Source: Burkholderiaceae bacterium
Lineage (GTDB): Bacteria; Pseudomonadota; Gammaproteobacteria; Burkholderiales; Burkholderiaceae_E
Direction of reading: 5' to 3'
Assembly: GCA_023954135.1 (NCBI GenBank)
Contig: JAMLIN010000004.1
Span: 1 to 64,000, forward strand
Length of the DNA stretch: 64,000 nucleotides
The notes beneath the pieces are model-generated. The model saw only the letters and a list, made by a program, of their open reading frames with translations, searched no databases and had not been told where the DNA came from. Positions 1 through 11,435 of this stretch are shown piece after piece. Made by a program: the position numbers and the translations under genes. How positions within the stretch are numbered: the first letter of the stretch is position 1; the number at the start of each line of letters is the position of its first letter.

Positions 1-1
1 C

Positions 2-1111
2 GCCTTCGCCACCGATCCGGCACGCGGCGTGTTCATCCTCGCCTTCCTCGTGATCGTGATCGGCGGCTCGCTCACGCTCTTCGCCTGGCGTGCTCCGCAG
101 ATCGGCGCCGGCAATGCCTTCGGCCCGGTCTCGCGCGAATCGATGCTGCTGGCGAACAACATCCTGCTGGTGGTGGCGATGGCGGCGGTGATGCTGGGCA
201 CGTTGTATCCGCTGGTGCTCGACACCCTGGGCCTGGGCAAGATCTCGGTCGGCCCACCCTACTTCGAGGCGGTGTTCGTCCCGGTGATGGCCCCGGCGCT
301 CTTCCTGATCGCGGTCGGCCCGCTGGCGCGCTGGAAGCGCACCGAGCTGCCGCCGCTGGTCAGCCGGCTGCGCTGGGCCTTCGCGATCAGCGTGATCTCG
401 GGCCTCGCCGCGCCCATGGCGGCGGTCGCGGCCGGGGTCGACGGCCCGGCCTGGCGGCCGCTCACCAGCATCGGGCTCGCCTTCGGCTTCTGGATCACCG
501 CCGGGGTCGTGGTCGCGATCGCGGAAACCCTGCGCACCCCGGGCCGGGCGTTCTCGATCCGGCATGCGGCCAGCCGCGCCCGGATGCAGCCCCCGAGCGT
601 CTGGGGCATGCATCTCGCCCATCTCGGCGTCGCCGCCTTCGTGTTCGGGGTGACGCTGGTCAACAGCTACGAGATCGGCACCGAGCTGCGCGCCGAGGTC
701 GGCCACACGATCACGGTGGGCGACTACCGGCTCACCTTCACCGGCCTCGACAAGATCACCGGACCCAACTACGACGCCGACCGCGGACACTTCGAGGTCC
801 GCGATTCCGCCGGGCGACTGGTGACCCAGCTGCATCCGGAGAAACGGATCTACCGGGCCAGCGGCCAGCCCATGACCGAGGCCGCGATCGATCGCAGCCT
901 GCTGCGCGACGTCTACGTCTCGATGGGCGAACCGCTGGGCGGCACCGTCTGGGCCATCCGCGCCCACGTCAAGCCCTTCGTCAACTGGATCTGGCTCGGC
1001 TGCGTGATGATGGCCGCCGGCGGCTTCATCGCCGTGGCCGACAAGCGCTACCGGCGCCGCCTCGCCGAGCGCGAGTCCCGCGCGGCTGTCGCCGCCCACG
1101 CACGAGCGTGA
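2..1111 (+). CDS. ccmF: Cytochrome c maturation protein CcmF, C-terminal part (gene runs off the left edge)
   Basis: This is the last 369 residues of a multi-pass membrane protein; the open frame continues past the left edge, so the start is missing. CcmF is the haem-lyase subunit of System I cytochrome c biogenesis, acting at the periplasmic face of the inner membrane. Several hydrophobic segments are visible, with a conserved histidine pair near HLAHLGVAAF. A soluble periplasmic stretch follows (GDYRLTFTGLDKITGPNYDA and beyond), then a last membrane helix and a basic tail, the usual CcmF C-terminus. The WWD domain should lie upstream, outside the window. ccmG starts 7 bases downstream, so the genes form one operon. 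Confidence is high because order and C-terminal architecture agree. Confidence 0.93.
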   Translation, partial: AFATDPARGVFILAFLVIVIGGSLTLFAWRAPQIGAGNAFGPVSRESMLLANNILLVVAMAAVMLGTLYPLVLDTLGLGKISVGPPYFEAVFVPVMAPALFLIAVGPLARWKRTELPPLVSRLRWAFAISVISGLAAPMAAVAAGVDGPAWRPLTSIGLAFGFWITAGVVVAIAETLRTPGRAFSIRHAASRARMQPPSVWGMHLAHLGVAAFVFGVTLVNSYEIGTELRAEVGHTITVGDYRLTFTGLDKITGPNYDADRGHFEVRDSAGRLVTQLHPEKRIYRASGQPMTEAAIDRSLLRDVYVSMGEPLGGTVWAIRAHVKPFVNWIWLGCVMMAAGGFIAVADKRYRRRLAERESRAAVAAHARA

Positions 1112-1118
1112 ACCCGGC

Positions 1119-1661
1119 ATGCGAAGCCTGAGATTCATCATCCCGCTGCTGGTCTTCGCGGCGATCGGGGCCTTCCTGTACAAGGGCCTGTCGAACGATC
1201 CCCGCGAGATTCCCTCGCCGCTGATCGGCAAGCCGGCCCCGGATTTCTCCCTGCCGGTGCTCGGCGCCGACGGCAAGGCCTGGGGCCCCGAGGAAATGCG
1301 CGGCAAGGTCTGGCTGCTCAACGTCTGGGGCTCCTGGTGCGCGGCCTGCCAGATCGAGCACCCCCTGTTCAACCAGATTTCCCGGGAAGGCACCCTGCCC
1401 CTGGTGGGCCTCGCCTGGAAGGACGATCCGGCGGCGTCGATCCGCTGGCTACAGAGGTTCGGGGATCCGTACACGGTGGTGATCAGCGACCGGCAGGGCC
1501 GGACCGCGATCGACTATGGCGTCTATGGTGCCCCCGAGAGCTTCCTGATCGACAAGCGCGGGGTGATCCGCTTCAAGCAGACCGGCCCCTTCTCGCCCGA
1601 GATCGTCCGCGACACGCTGGTGCCGCTGGTGCGCAAGCTCGAAGCCGAGCCCGGCGCATGA
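1119..1661 (+). CDS. ccmG: Thiol:disulfide interchange protein CcmG/DsbE
   Basis: A 180-residue membrane-anchored periplasmic thioredoxin that reduces apocytochrome c or the CcmH disulfide so that haem can be attached. Residues 5-22 form the N-terminal membrane anchor. The thioredoxin fold begins near residue 35, the redox motif is WCAAC with Cys74 and Cys77, and the CcmG-typical GVYGAPES loop carries the cis-proline. Length is normal for the family. It sits 7 bases after ccmF and 45 bases before ccmH, fitting one ccm operon. Confidence 0.95.
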   Translation: MRSLRFIIPLLVFAAIGAFLYKGLSNDPREIPSPLIGKPAPDFSLPVLGADGKAWGPEEMRGKVWLLNVWGSWCAACQIEHPLFNQISREGTLPLVGLAWKDDPAASIRWLQRFGDPYTVVISDRQGRTAIDYGVYGAPESFLIDKRGVIRFKQTGPFSPEIVRDTLVPLVRKLEAEPGA

Positions 1662-1706
1662 GAACCCGAGAACGAACCATCCACGGGTTCCAGGCCACTG
1701 AATCCC

Positions 1707-2168
1707 ATGAGTGAACGAGCCCCGTCCGCCCCGATCGACGAGGACCGCTACAAGGCGCTCGCCGAGGAGCTGCGCTGCCTGGTCTGCCAGAACCAGTCGC
1801 TCGCCGATTCCGCCGCCGAGCTGGCCGGCGACCTGCGCGACGAAGTCCGCGAGCAGATTGCGGCCGGGCGCAGCGACGACGAGATCAAGGAGTTCCTGGT
1901 CGCCCGCTACGGGGATTTCGTCCTGTTCCGCCCGCCGCTCAAGCAGACGACCTGGGCCCTCTGGGCGGGTCCGTTCGCGCTACTGGCCGCCGGTGCCGGC
2001 GCATGGTGGCTGGTCCAGCGCCGCCAGCGCCTGGGTGGCAATGCCGCCGCCTCACCCCGGCCCGGCCCGGCCGACATGGGGTCGGACTCCGATGCCGGCT
2101 CGAACGCGAGCCCGGCGTCGGGCGTCGACGAAGCCGCGCGCGAGAAGGCACGCCGCCTGCTCGACTGA
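1707..2168 (+). CDS. ccmH: Cytochrome c maturation protein CcmH, lacking an N-terminal signal peptide
   Basis: A 153-residue CcmH-family protein with the diagnostic LRCLVCQNQ motif (Cys24, Cys27) that handles the CXXCH cysteines of apocytochrome c in the periplasm. One transmembrane helix spans about residues 84-103, followed by a polar Ser/Pro/Ala-rich tail. The N-terminus is odd. Family members normally begin with a cleavable signal peptide, but here only about 12 polar residues precede the conserved helix. The ccmG stop lies in the same frame 15 codons upstream, and those codons encode no hydrophobic stretch. The single helix may therefore have to translocate the N-terminal domain. No ccmI-like TPR gene follows. 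Confidence 0.88.
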   Translation: MSERAPSAPIDEDRYKALAEELRCLVCQNQSLADSAAELAGDLRDEVREQIAAGRSDDEIKEFLVARYGDFVLFRPPLKQTTWALWAGPFALLAAGAGAWWLVQRRQRLGGNAAASPRPGPADMGSDSDAGSNASPASGVDEAAREKARRLLD

Positions 2169-2328
2169 CATACGGATTCGGGCGCGGGGAAGGTGAAGCC
2201 GGGTGGACGTCGGTCCCTCGCGAGCGGCCTGTCGTCGCCTCCACGAACCACACCGGCTACGGAATGCGATACATTCCAGCCCATCAGAACCGGGCCCACC
2301 CGGACCAGAACGCTTTCAGGAGAACCCG

Positions 2329-3141
2329 ATGAACATCCGTCTGCTCATTTCCGTTGCCGCCATCGGCACGCTTGCCGGCTGCGTCGGCTCGATGCCGGTC
2401 CAGAGCGGCGATCCCAGCGCCAAGACGGTCGCGACCGGTTCGGCCGGCGGCGCCACCTCGCACAATGCCAATGCCCAGCTCGAACGCTGCGACGCCACGC
2501 TCGGTACCCTGTCGGTGGTCGAGGACCAGTCGCAACCCTGGTACGGCCAGCTGCGCAGCTACAACCTCGAATCGACGGTTCCGCTGATCCGCCTGCTGGT
2601 CCAGCAGTCGAACTGCTTCGTGGTGGTCGAGCGCGGCCGCGCGATGAACCAGATGCAGCAGGAACGCGCCCTGGCCGACTCCGGCGAGCTGCGCAGGGGC
2701 AGCAACTTCCAGCGCGGCCAGATGGTCGCGGCCGACTACAGCATGAACCCGAGCATCACCTTCAGCCAGAAGGATGCCGGCGGGGTCAGCGGCGCCCTGT
2801 CGCGCTTCTCGGGCTCGCTCGGCATGCTGGGCTCGCTCGCCGGCGGATTGAAGTTCCGTGAAGCCTCGACCATGCTGACGCTGACCGACAACCGCTCGGG
2901 CGTGCAACTCGCCGCAGCCGAAGGCAGCTCGTCGACCACCGACTTCAATCTCTGGGGTGGCCTGTTCGGCGGTCGCGGCGGCGGCAGTCTCGGCGGCTAC
3001 ACCAACACCGCCGAAGGCAAGGTGATCGCCGGCGCGTTCGCCGATTCCTACAACCAGCTGGTGCGCTCGGTGAAGTCCTACAAAGCGCAATCGGTCCAGG
3101 GCGGTCTCGGCACCGGCGGCCGGCTGGGCGTCGGCCGCTAG
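2329..3141 (+). CDS. CsgG-family outer-membrane lipoprotein
   Basis: A 270-residue lipoprotein with signal peptide and lipobox LAGC (lipidated Cys18). The start at 2329 is chosen because it opens the signal peptide and has AGGAGA about 6 bases upstream; the longer frame from 2203 only adds polar residues. The body resembles the CsgG/HfaB family: a CDATLGTLSVVED strand, then FVVVERGRAMNQMQQERALA and a long Gly-rich C-terminal segment. CsgG proteins form secretion channels or attachment-organelle lipoproteins at the outer membrane. No curli subunit or other csg gene is nearby, so its partner is unknown; it could be a solitary stress or attachment lipoprotein. Confidence 0.78.
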   Translation: MNIRLLISVAAIGTLAGCVGSMPVQSGDPSAKTVATGSAGGATSHNANAQLERCDATLGTLSVVEDQSQPWYGQLRSYNLESTVPLIRLLVQQSNCFVVVERGRAMNQMQQERALADSGELRRGSNFQRGQMVAADYSMNPSITFSQKDAGGVSGALSRFSGSLGMLGSLAGGLKFREASTMLTLTDNRSGVQLAAAEGSSSTTDFNLWGGLFGGRGGGSLGGYTNTAEGKVIAGAFADSYNQLVRSVKSYKAQSVQGGLGTGGRLGVGR

Positions 3142-3144
3142 GCT

Positions 3145-3522
3145 TCACATGAGAAAACCCCAGGGGTTCTTGGAGTAGGCGGTCGCGACGATGTACGCGA
3201 CCGCCGCCATCGCCACCAGGAAGGCGATGGCGATCGAGGCAGGCCGCCGGGCGCGCTTCAATGCGTAGCTGCCGGCGACGATGTAGACCAGCAGGCCCAC
3301 GATCTTGGCCCGGATCCAGCCCGGCACGCTCGGCCAGGCGATCAGCACCATCGCGATCGCGCTGGCGAGCAGCAGGGTGTCGACCACATGCGGCACGATG
3401 CGCAGCAGCCTGGACCGCAGCAGCCGGGGCGCGGCGAAGCGCAATCCGAAGCGCAGCAGGAAGCCCGCGACGCTCGCGACCACCATCGTGAGGTGGATCG
3501 TCTTCCAGTCGGCGTAGTCCAA
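3145..3522 (-). CDS. SirB2-like small membrane protein
   Basis: A 125-residue integral membrane protein with four hydrophobic segments and the SirB2-family opening DYADWKTIHLTMVVASVAGF, plus a central PHVVDTLLLASAIAM segment. SirB2-type proteins are of uncertain biochemical role. The gene follows the DUF411 gene by 27 bases on the same strand and faces the CsgG-like gene tail to tail. It may be the last gene of a transcript that also contains the box genes. Confidence 0.8.
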   Translation of the reverse strand: MDYADWKTIHLTMVVASVAGFLLRFGLRFAAPRLLRSRLLRIVPHVVDTLLLASAIAMVLIAWPSVPGWIRAKIVGLLVYIVAGSYALKRARRPASIAIAFLVAMAAVAYIVATAYSKNPWGFLM

Positions 3523-3549
3523 GTCGATTCCGAACCGATCGTCGCGGCT

Positions 3550-4026
3550 TCAGCGATGGGCGACGAACACCCGGTGCCCGCCACCACCCTGCTCGATCAG
3601 CAGGGTGTCGTAGGGATCCTTCCGGCCGCCGTACTCCGGGCCGTCCATGCCGGGCGAGCCGATCGGCATGCCGGGCACCGCGAGGCCGAGCGCCGCCGGC
3701 CTCTCGCGCAGCAGCCGGGCCACGTCGGCCGCCGGCACATGCCCCTCGATGACATAGCCATCGATCAGCGCGGTATGGCATGAACCGTATTTCGCCGGCA
3801 GGCCGAACCGGGCGCGCGCCGCGTTGTTGCCGGTGTCGTGGATCCGCAGCTCGAAGCCCGCCTCGCGCATGTGCGTGATCCAGTCGCCGCAACAGCCGCA
3901 GGTCGGCGACTTCCAGACGTCGAGCGTGGGCGGAGTGCGCGCCAGCACCGGCATGCCGGCGAGCAGGCCGAGCCCCAGGGCGCCGGCGAGGACGTCGCGC
4001 CGCAGGGTGGAGACGGGGTTCGCCAT
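3550..4026 (-). CDS. DUF411-family exported metal-binding protein
   Basis: A 158-residue protein with a probable Tat-type signal (TLRRDVLAGALGLGLLAG at residues 7-24). The DUF411 signature KSPTCGCCGDW places Cys43, Cys45 and Cys46 as likely metal ligands. A downstream YGSCHTALIDGYVIEGHVPA block supplies further Cys and His. Members of this family are often found with copper or other metal genes, but none is adjacent here. The gene starts only 15 bases after the boxA stop on the same strand, so it may be cotranscribed with the benzoyl-CoA genes. Function beyond metal binding is unknown. Confidence 0.85.
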   Translation of the reverse strand: MANPVSTLRRDVLAGALGLGLLAGMPVLARTPPTLDVWKSPTCGCCGDWITHMREAGFELRIHDTGNNAARARFGLPAKYGSCHTALIDGYVIEGHVPAADVARLLRERPAALGLAVPGMPIGSPGMDGPEYGGRKDPYDTLLIEQGGGGHRVFVAHR

Positions 4027-4041
4027 GAATGTTTCCTCGTG

Positions 4042-5307
4042 CTAGTAGGTTTCGAGGTGCAGCCGGCCCTGCGCGCGCAACTCGCCGGCGAGCGCATCGA
4101 AGTCGATGCCGGCTTCGCGGGCGACATCGCGCAGCGCGAGGATCACGCCGTCCTCCATGCTGCGCAGGCCGCAGACGTAGATGCAGGTATCGGGGTCGGC
4201 CAGCAGGACGCCGAGATCGGCGGCGCGCTCGCGCATGAGATCCTGGACATAGCGGCGCGGCTGGCCGGGCGTGCGGGAGAAGGCGAGATTGATGTCGATG
4301 AAATCCTTCGGCAGGTTCATGAGCGGCCCGAAGTACGGCAGCTCCTCGCGGGTACGCGCGCCGAAGAAGAGCATCAGCCGGCCGCCCTGGAACTTGCCGC
4401 TCGCACGCAGGCGCCGCCGCCATTCGGTCATCGCCCGCATCGGGGCGCTGCCGGTGCCGGTGCAGATCATGACGATGTTCGATCTCGGGTGATTGGGCAT
4501 CAGGAACGAAGCCCCGAACGGGCCGACCACCTTCACCCGGTCGCCGATCGCCAGGTCGCAGAGATGGTTCGAGCACACCCCCGCCACCGGCGTGCCCTGG
4601 TAGTCGACGGTAACCCGCTTCACCGTGAGCGAGAGGTTGTTGTAGCCGGGGCGTTCACCGTTGCGCGGGCTGGCCACCGAGTACTGGCGCGGGAAATGGG
4701 GCCGGCCATGGTCGTCCAGACCGGGCGCGATGATGCCGATCGACTGTCCTTCCAGCACCGGGAACGGCATCTCGCCAAAGTCGAGCACGATGTGATGGGT
4801 CTCGCTCTCGCGTCCCGCTTCCGTGATCCGCGCATTGCCGACCACCGTGGCCTCGGTGGGCGCCTTCGGCAGGTAGAGGTTGGTATAGGCATGCGCCGCC
4901 GACCAGGGCGGCAGGACCGCCCCGTATGCCGAGGCGACGATGCGCTGCTCGCCGGGCTCGGTGGCCGCGACCGGGGTCGCCCGGGGCACCGGCGCCCCGC
5001 CCCCGGCAGCGCCGTCGTCGAGCGCGATCGCCGCGGGCAGCTCGTCCCAGCCGAACTGTTCCTCGATCGAGTACTGGCGCGAGCGCGGGATCCGGCGCCA
5101 GTTGTCGATCGCACCGGTCGGACAAGGCGCCACGCAATCCATGCACAGGTTGCAGATGGACGGATCGACGACGTAGTTGCGATCGTCGTGGGTGATCGCC
5201 CCGATCGCGCAGGTCGACTCGCAGGTATTGCAGCGAATGCAGATCTCGGGGTCGATGAGGTGCTGCTCGATGACCCCGGAATCTGCTGAATCCTGGGTGA
5301 CTGCCAT
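4042..5307 (-). CDS. boxA: Benzoyl-CoA 2,3-epoxidase, reductase component BoxA
   Basis: A 421-residue flavo-iron-sulfur reductase that passes electrons from NADPH to the oxygenase BoxB for epoxidation of benzoyl-CoA. Two ferredoxin-type clusters lie at the N-terminus (Cys23/26/29/33 in [11 protein letters not shown]; Cys52/55/58/62 in [12 protein letters not shown]). A ferredoxin-NADP-reductase-like FAD/NADP half follows, with [12 protein letters not shown] for flavin and [12 protein letters not shown] for nucleotide binding. The start [10 protein letters not shown] at 5307 is preferred over 5334, whose extra MAARRRRRS is unlike the family. boxB lies 93 bases upstream on the same strand. High confidence from architecture plus context. 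Confidence 0.95.
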   Translation of the reverse strand: MAVTQDSADSGVIEQHLIDPEICIRCNTCESTCAIGAITHDDRNYVVDPSICNLCMDCVAPCPTGAIDNWRRIPRSRQYSIEEQFGWDELPAAIALDDGAAGGGAPVPRATPVAATEPGEQRIVASAYGAVLPPWSAAHAYTNLYLPKAPTEATVVGNARITEAGRESETHHIVLDFGEMPFPVLEGQSIGIIAPGLDDHGRPHFPRQYSVASPRNGERPGYNNLSLTVKRVTVDYQGTPVAGVCSNHLCDLAIGDRVKVVGPFGASFLMPNHPRSNIVMICTGTGSAPMRAMTEWRRRLRASGKFQGGRLMLFFGARTREELPYFGPLMNLPKDFIDINLAFSRTPGQPRRYVQDLMRERAADLGVLLADPDTCIYVCGLRSMEDGVILALRDVAREAGIDFDALAGELRAQGRLHLETY

Positions 5308-5400
5308 GCTTCGTCTCCGCCGCCGTGCGGCCACTGGAGGGATGTTTCCTCTCAGGGAAACGCCGGGCTGGCCCGGGCTTCCCCGACCCCCACTGGGGGC

Positions 5401-6828
<1,428 letters not shown>

Positions 6829-6886
6829 GTCCGTCTCCTGGATCGATCCGCCGGCATGCCGGGCGGGTGGATGGTCGTTCGGGTTC

Positions 6887-8581
6887 TCACACGCGGCGGC
6901 GATCGAGGCGCGCCTTCTCGCCGGTGCCGTAGACCTTCAGGGCGCCGGTCTCGCCGACCGCATTGGGCCGGTTGAAGATCCAGTTCTGCCAGGCCGACAG
7001 CCTGCCGAAGATCCGGGTCTCCATGGTCTCGACGCCGGGAAAGCGCAGGTTCGCCTCGAGCGCGGTCAGAGCGTCGGCCGACATCGCCGCGCGCTCCTCG
7101 ATCGCGATGCGGACCTCGTCGTCCCAGTCGAGCGCATCGGGAGCGACCGTCACCAGGCCGGCATCACGCGCCTGCCCGGCATCGAGCGCGACGCCAGCGA
7201 GCGCCTCCAATCGGTCGAGCACAGCCGCATCGTCGTGGAAGCGCCGCGCCAGCCGCGCCTGGCCGGTGATCATCGGGAACATGCCGAAGCTCGATTCCGA
7301 CAGTACCAGCTTCGGCGCCCGGTCGGGCTCGTCGGGCAGATCGAGCATGTAGCTGCGGTCGGCGGCGAAAGCGAGCTCGGCGAGCAGGCCCGCGAAGCAG
7401 GATCCGGGCTCGATCAGCGCGAAGAGCGATCGCGAGGAAACGTCGAGCCGCGCCAGCGTCCGGCGCAGCAGCCCGATCGTCTCTCGCACGAACCAGTGCT
7501 CGCGATGCGCCGCCAGCAGTGCGTCGACGGCGAGCACCGCCGCGACGGAACCTTCGGTGCGCAGCAGCCAGGTGCCGATCTCGGTCTCGTTGCTGCGCAT
7601 CGACAGGATCGCGTCGTCGAGCTCGCGCGCCATCGCGAGCGGCCACCAGTCCGCGCCGGCCGCCTCGATCCCGGGCGGATCTGCCGGCTGCCCGCCCTCG
7701 GGCGCGACGATCGTGAAGCTCGCGCTGCGCCGCTCGCGATCGATCGCCACCCGGACGTGCCGGTAGGCCAGCGCGTCGGGCTCATCGCGCCGCGCCAGCG
7801 GCGGGAGCGCCACGCCGCGCGCCCCTGTCGGCCGATCGCTCGTGGCCGCCAGCTCGCCGGCGCGCGCGGCCACCGCCTGCCCGAACGCGCCTGGCTTGGC
7901 CAGCGCATCGACCAGGCCCCAGTCGAGCGCGCGCTGGCCTCGCACGCCCTCGGCGGTGGTGCAGAACAGGTCGGCGAGATCGTGGCGGACACGGCGCTTG
8001 TCGGTGAGCCGCGTCAGGCCGCCGGTGCCGGGCAGCACCCCGAGCAGGGGCACCTCGGGCAGCGACACCGTCGAGGAACGATCGTCGATGAGCAGGATCT
8101 CGTCGCAGGCGAGCGCGAGCTCGTAGCCGCCGCCGGCGCAGGCGCCGTTGACCGCCGCGAGAAAGCGCAGGCCTGAATGACGGCTGGCATCCTCGATGCC
8201 GTTGCGGGTCTCGTTGGTGAACTTGCAGAAGTTCACCTTCCAGGTGTGGCTGGAGCTGCCGAGCATGAAGATGTTGGCGCCCGAGCAGAACATCCGTTCC
8301 TTCAGGCTGGTCAGCACGACGCAGCGGACCTCGGGATGCTCGAAGCGGATCCGGTCCAGCGCATCGCGCAGCTCGATGTCGACGCCGAGGTCGTAGCTGT
8401 TGAGCTTCAGCCGGTAACCGGGCCGCAGGCCGGCATCCTCGTCGACATCCAGCCCCAGGGTGGCGACCGACCCGTCGAAGGAAAGCCGCCAGTGCCGGTA
8501 ACGTGCCGGCTCGGTCCGGTAGTCGACCCTTTCGGGCCAGGCCGCTTCCGGCGGGATGGCGGCTTCGAGTCTTGCGGACAT
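6887..8581 (-). CDS. boxC: 2,3-epoxybenzoyl-CoA dihydrolase (benzoyl-CoA-dihydrodiol lyase) BoxC
   Basis: A 564-residue crotonase-superfamily enzyme that opens the epoxide ring hydrolytically, releasing formate and 3,4-dehydroadipyl-CoA semialdehyde. The first half carries the oxyanion-hole segments ERMFCSGANIFMLG and ACAGGGYELALACDE; the second half is a divergent repeat, as expected for BoxC. The start at 8581 (MSARLEAAIPPEA) is chosen because the extension to 8647 runs into boxR and is low-complexity. It begins 13 bases after the boxR stop, so the two are almost certainly cotranscribed. Confidence 0.95.
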   Translation of the reverse strand: MSARLEAAIPPEAAWPERVDYRTEPARYRHWRLSFDGSVATLGLDVDEDAGLRPGYRLKLNSYDLGVDIELRDALDRIRFEHPEVRCVVLTSLKERMFCSGANIFMLGSSSHTWKVNFCKFTNETRNGIEDASRHSGLRFLAAVNGACAGGGYELALACDEILLIDDRSSTVSLPEVPLLGVLPGTGGLTRLTDKRRVRHDLADLFCTTAEGVRGQRALDWGLVDALAKPGAFGQAVAARAGELAATSDRPTGARGVALPPLARRDEPDALAYRHVRVAIDRERRSASFTIVAPEGGQPADPPGIEAAGADWWPLAMARELDDAILSMRSNETEIGTWLLRTEGSVAAVLAVDALLAAHREHWFVRETIGLLRRTLARLDVSSRSLFALIEPGSCFAGLLAELAFAADRSYMLDLPDEPDRAPKLVLSESSFGMFPMITGQARLARRFHDDAAVLDRLEALAGVALDAGQARDAGLVTVAPDALDWDDEVRIAIEERAAMSADALTALEANLRFPGVETMETRIFGRLSAWQNWIFNRPNAVGETGALKVYGTGEKARLDRRRV

Positions 8582-8594
8582 GGATGTCTCTCCG

Positions 8595-9593
8595 TCAGGT
8601 GGCGAGCTCGGCCCTGAGCCGCCTCGCCAGGGCGCGATAGGCGGCATCGAGGGAAGCGCCGCTGGTGTTGAAGCTCATGTCGGCCTTGGCGTAGAACGGC
8701 GCGCGCCCGGCCAGGATGCGCCGCAGGTCGTCCATGGCCTCCCGGCTCGCGGCCATTGGCCGCAGGTCGCCCTGGGCGACGACGCGCTGCATGTGGTCTT
8801 CCGGATCGGCCTGGAGCCAGACGGCGAAGCAGTGGGCCAGCAGCAGGTTGAAGTTGGCGGGATCGGATACCAGTCCGCCCGGCGTCGCGATCACCGCTTC
8901 CGGGTAGAGCTGGATCGACTCCTCGAGCGCGCGGCGCTCGTATCGGCGATAGGCGCTGGTCCCGTAGAGCGCATGGATCTCGCCGATCGAGCAGCCCGCG
9001 AACTTCTCGATCTCGGCGGAAAGCTCGATGAAGGGATAGCCGAGCTCGGCCGCGAGCAGTTGTCCGAGCGCGCTCTTGCCGGCGCCCCGCAGCCCGATCA
9101 GGGCGATGCGCGCGGTCCGCCCGGGCGACTCGCCGCCGGTGCCGAACAGGCGCCCGAGCGCGATCCGCGCCTGGCGCAGCTCCGGCTCGGAGCGGCCCTC
9201 GAGGAGCTCGCGAATCAGCAGCCACTCGGGCGAGGATGTCGTGATGTCGCCGACCAGCTCGGCGAGCGAGCATTCGAGCGCGCGGGCAACCTGGATGAGC
9301 ACCAGGATCGAGGCGTTGCCGGTACCGTACTCGAGGTTGGCGAGATGACGCTCGGACACGCCCGCGGCGGCCGAGACCGCCTTGCGCGTCAGCCCGCGCC
9401 GCGCCCGCAGGCTGCGGACCCTTTCGCCGAGCGCGCACAGGAACGGGCCGCGGTCGCCGTCGGCGCGGCCGGCCACGATCGACGCATCGAGGGCGATCGC
9501 CTCGTCGGCGCGATCGACCGGCTCATCGTCCCGGCCTGCTTGCGGACTTTGTCCTTCCACCGGATCATTCCTGGGAGCGGCATTCCCGGACAC
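8595..9593 (-). CDS. boxR: BoxR-type transcriptional regulator (XRE helix-turn-helix plus shikimate-kinase-like domain)
   Basis: A 332-residue regulator. After a roughly 50-residue polar leader comes an XRE helix-turn-helix (residues 54-115, with TRKAVSAAAGVSERHLANLE). The C-terminal half resembles shikimate kinase, with Walker A GLRGAGKS at 167-174. This fusion is the hallmark of BoxR/BzdR, repressors released by benzoyl-CoA bound in the kinase-like domain. It is the first gene of the leftward box operon and faces benzoate-CoA ligase across 227 bases containing several palindromes, so it probably controls both directions and itself. Effector specificity is inferred from the family. Confidence 0.93.
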   Translation of the reverse strand: MSGNAAPRNDPVEGQSPQAGRDDEPVDRADEAIALDASIVAGRADGDRGPFLCALGERVRSLRARRGLTRKAVSAAAGVSERHLANLEYGTGNASILVLIQVARALECSLAELVGDITTSSPEWLLIRELLEGRSEPELRQARIALGRLFGTGGESPGRTARIALIGLRGAGKSALGQLLAAELGYPFIELSAEIEKFAGCSIGEIHALYGTSAYRRYERRALEESIQLYPEAVIATPGGLVSDPANFNLLLAHCFAVWLQADPEDHMQRVVAQGDLRPMAASREAMDDLRRILAGRAPFYAKADMSFNTSGASLDAAYRALARRLRAELAT

Positions 9594-9601
9594 CCGAGAA
9601 A

Positions 9602-9615
9602 TGCAATATAGTGCT
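9602..9615. promoter_or_regulatory. Candidate BoxR operator, TGCA-N6-TGCT
   Basis: TGCAATATAGTGCT ends exactly where a good -35 hexamer begins (9615). The spacing TGCA-N6-TGC(A/T) resembles the TGCA repeats described for the related repressor BzdR, and the core GCAATATAGTGC is palindromic at 10 of 12 positions. It lies 8 bases upstream of the boxR start, so a bound repressor could affect both directions. Assignment to BoxR is inference. Confidence 0.55.
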
Positions 9616-9643
9616 TGACTGCTGAATCATACCGCCTTAATGT
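9615..9643 (+). promoter_or_regulatory. Predicted sigma-70 promoter for benzoate-CoA ligase
   Basis: TTGACT (9615-9620), a 17-base spacer and TAATGT (9638-9643) form a near-consensus sigma-70 promoter reading toward the ligase. It predicts a start of transcription near 9650 and an untranslated leader of about 170 bases. The -35 touches the TGCA-N6-TGCT site, and the whole promoter sits between the arms of a 9-base inverted repeat. Confidence 0.6.
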
Positions 9644-9660
9644 ACTCTGAGCAGCAGTCA
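9616..9660. repeat. 9-bp perfect inverted repeat bracketing the ligase promoter
   Basis: TGACTGCTG at 9616-9624 is repeated in inverted orientation as CAGCAGTCA at 9652-9660, with 27 bases between. The arm centres are 36 bases apart, about 3.4 helical turns. The pair encloses the spacer and -10 of the predicted promoter, a natural layout for a repressor contacting two half-sites. Confidence 0.55.
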
Positions 9661-9674
9661 GTTTGAATAATATT

Positions 9675-9704
9675 TCCGGTTTGAACGATACTTCACAAAC
9701 CGGA
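9675..9704. repeat. 9-bp perfect inverted repeat in the ligase leader
   Basis: TCCGGTTTG (9675-9683) and CAAACCGGA (9696-9704) are exact reverse complements separated by 12 bases. In the predicted ligase leader RNA they would make a 9-bp stem with a 12-base loop; as DNA they could be a second operator. No U-run follows, so it is not a standard intrinsic terminator. Confidence 0.5.
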
Positions 9705-9820
9705 CTGCTTCAAGAGATCCCTCGACAGCCCGTTGGACGATCCGGCGCGAAACGGCGCCCGCCGTGACGAGGCGCTCTGCGCGCCATGGCATCGACCGGA
9801 TCGACCAGGAGGAGCCAGCG

Positions 9821-11416
<1,596 letters not shown>

Positions 11417-11435
11417 AACCTCCGTCCCGGGAACC

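Noticed and set aside
2329-3141. Curli secretion locus
   Set aside because: Only a CsgG-like lipoprotein is present. No curli subunit, nucleator or CsgD-type regulator lies nearby.
3838-5289. Long plus-strand open frame opposite boxA and the DUF411 gene
   Set aside because: Antisense frames of this length are common in GC-rich DNA. The translation is low in hydrophobic structure and rich in Arg/Gly/Ala, with no domain, and both genes on the other strand are clear.
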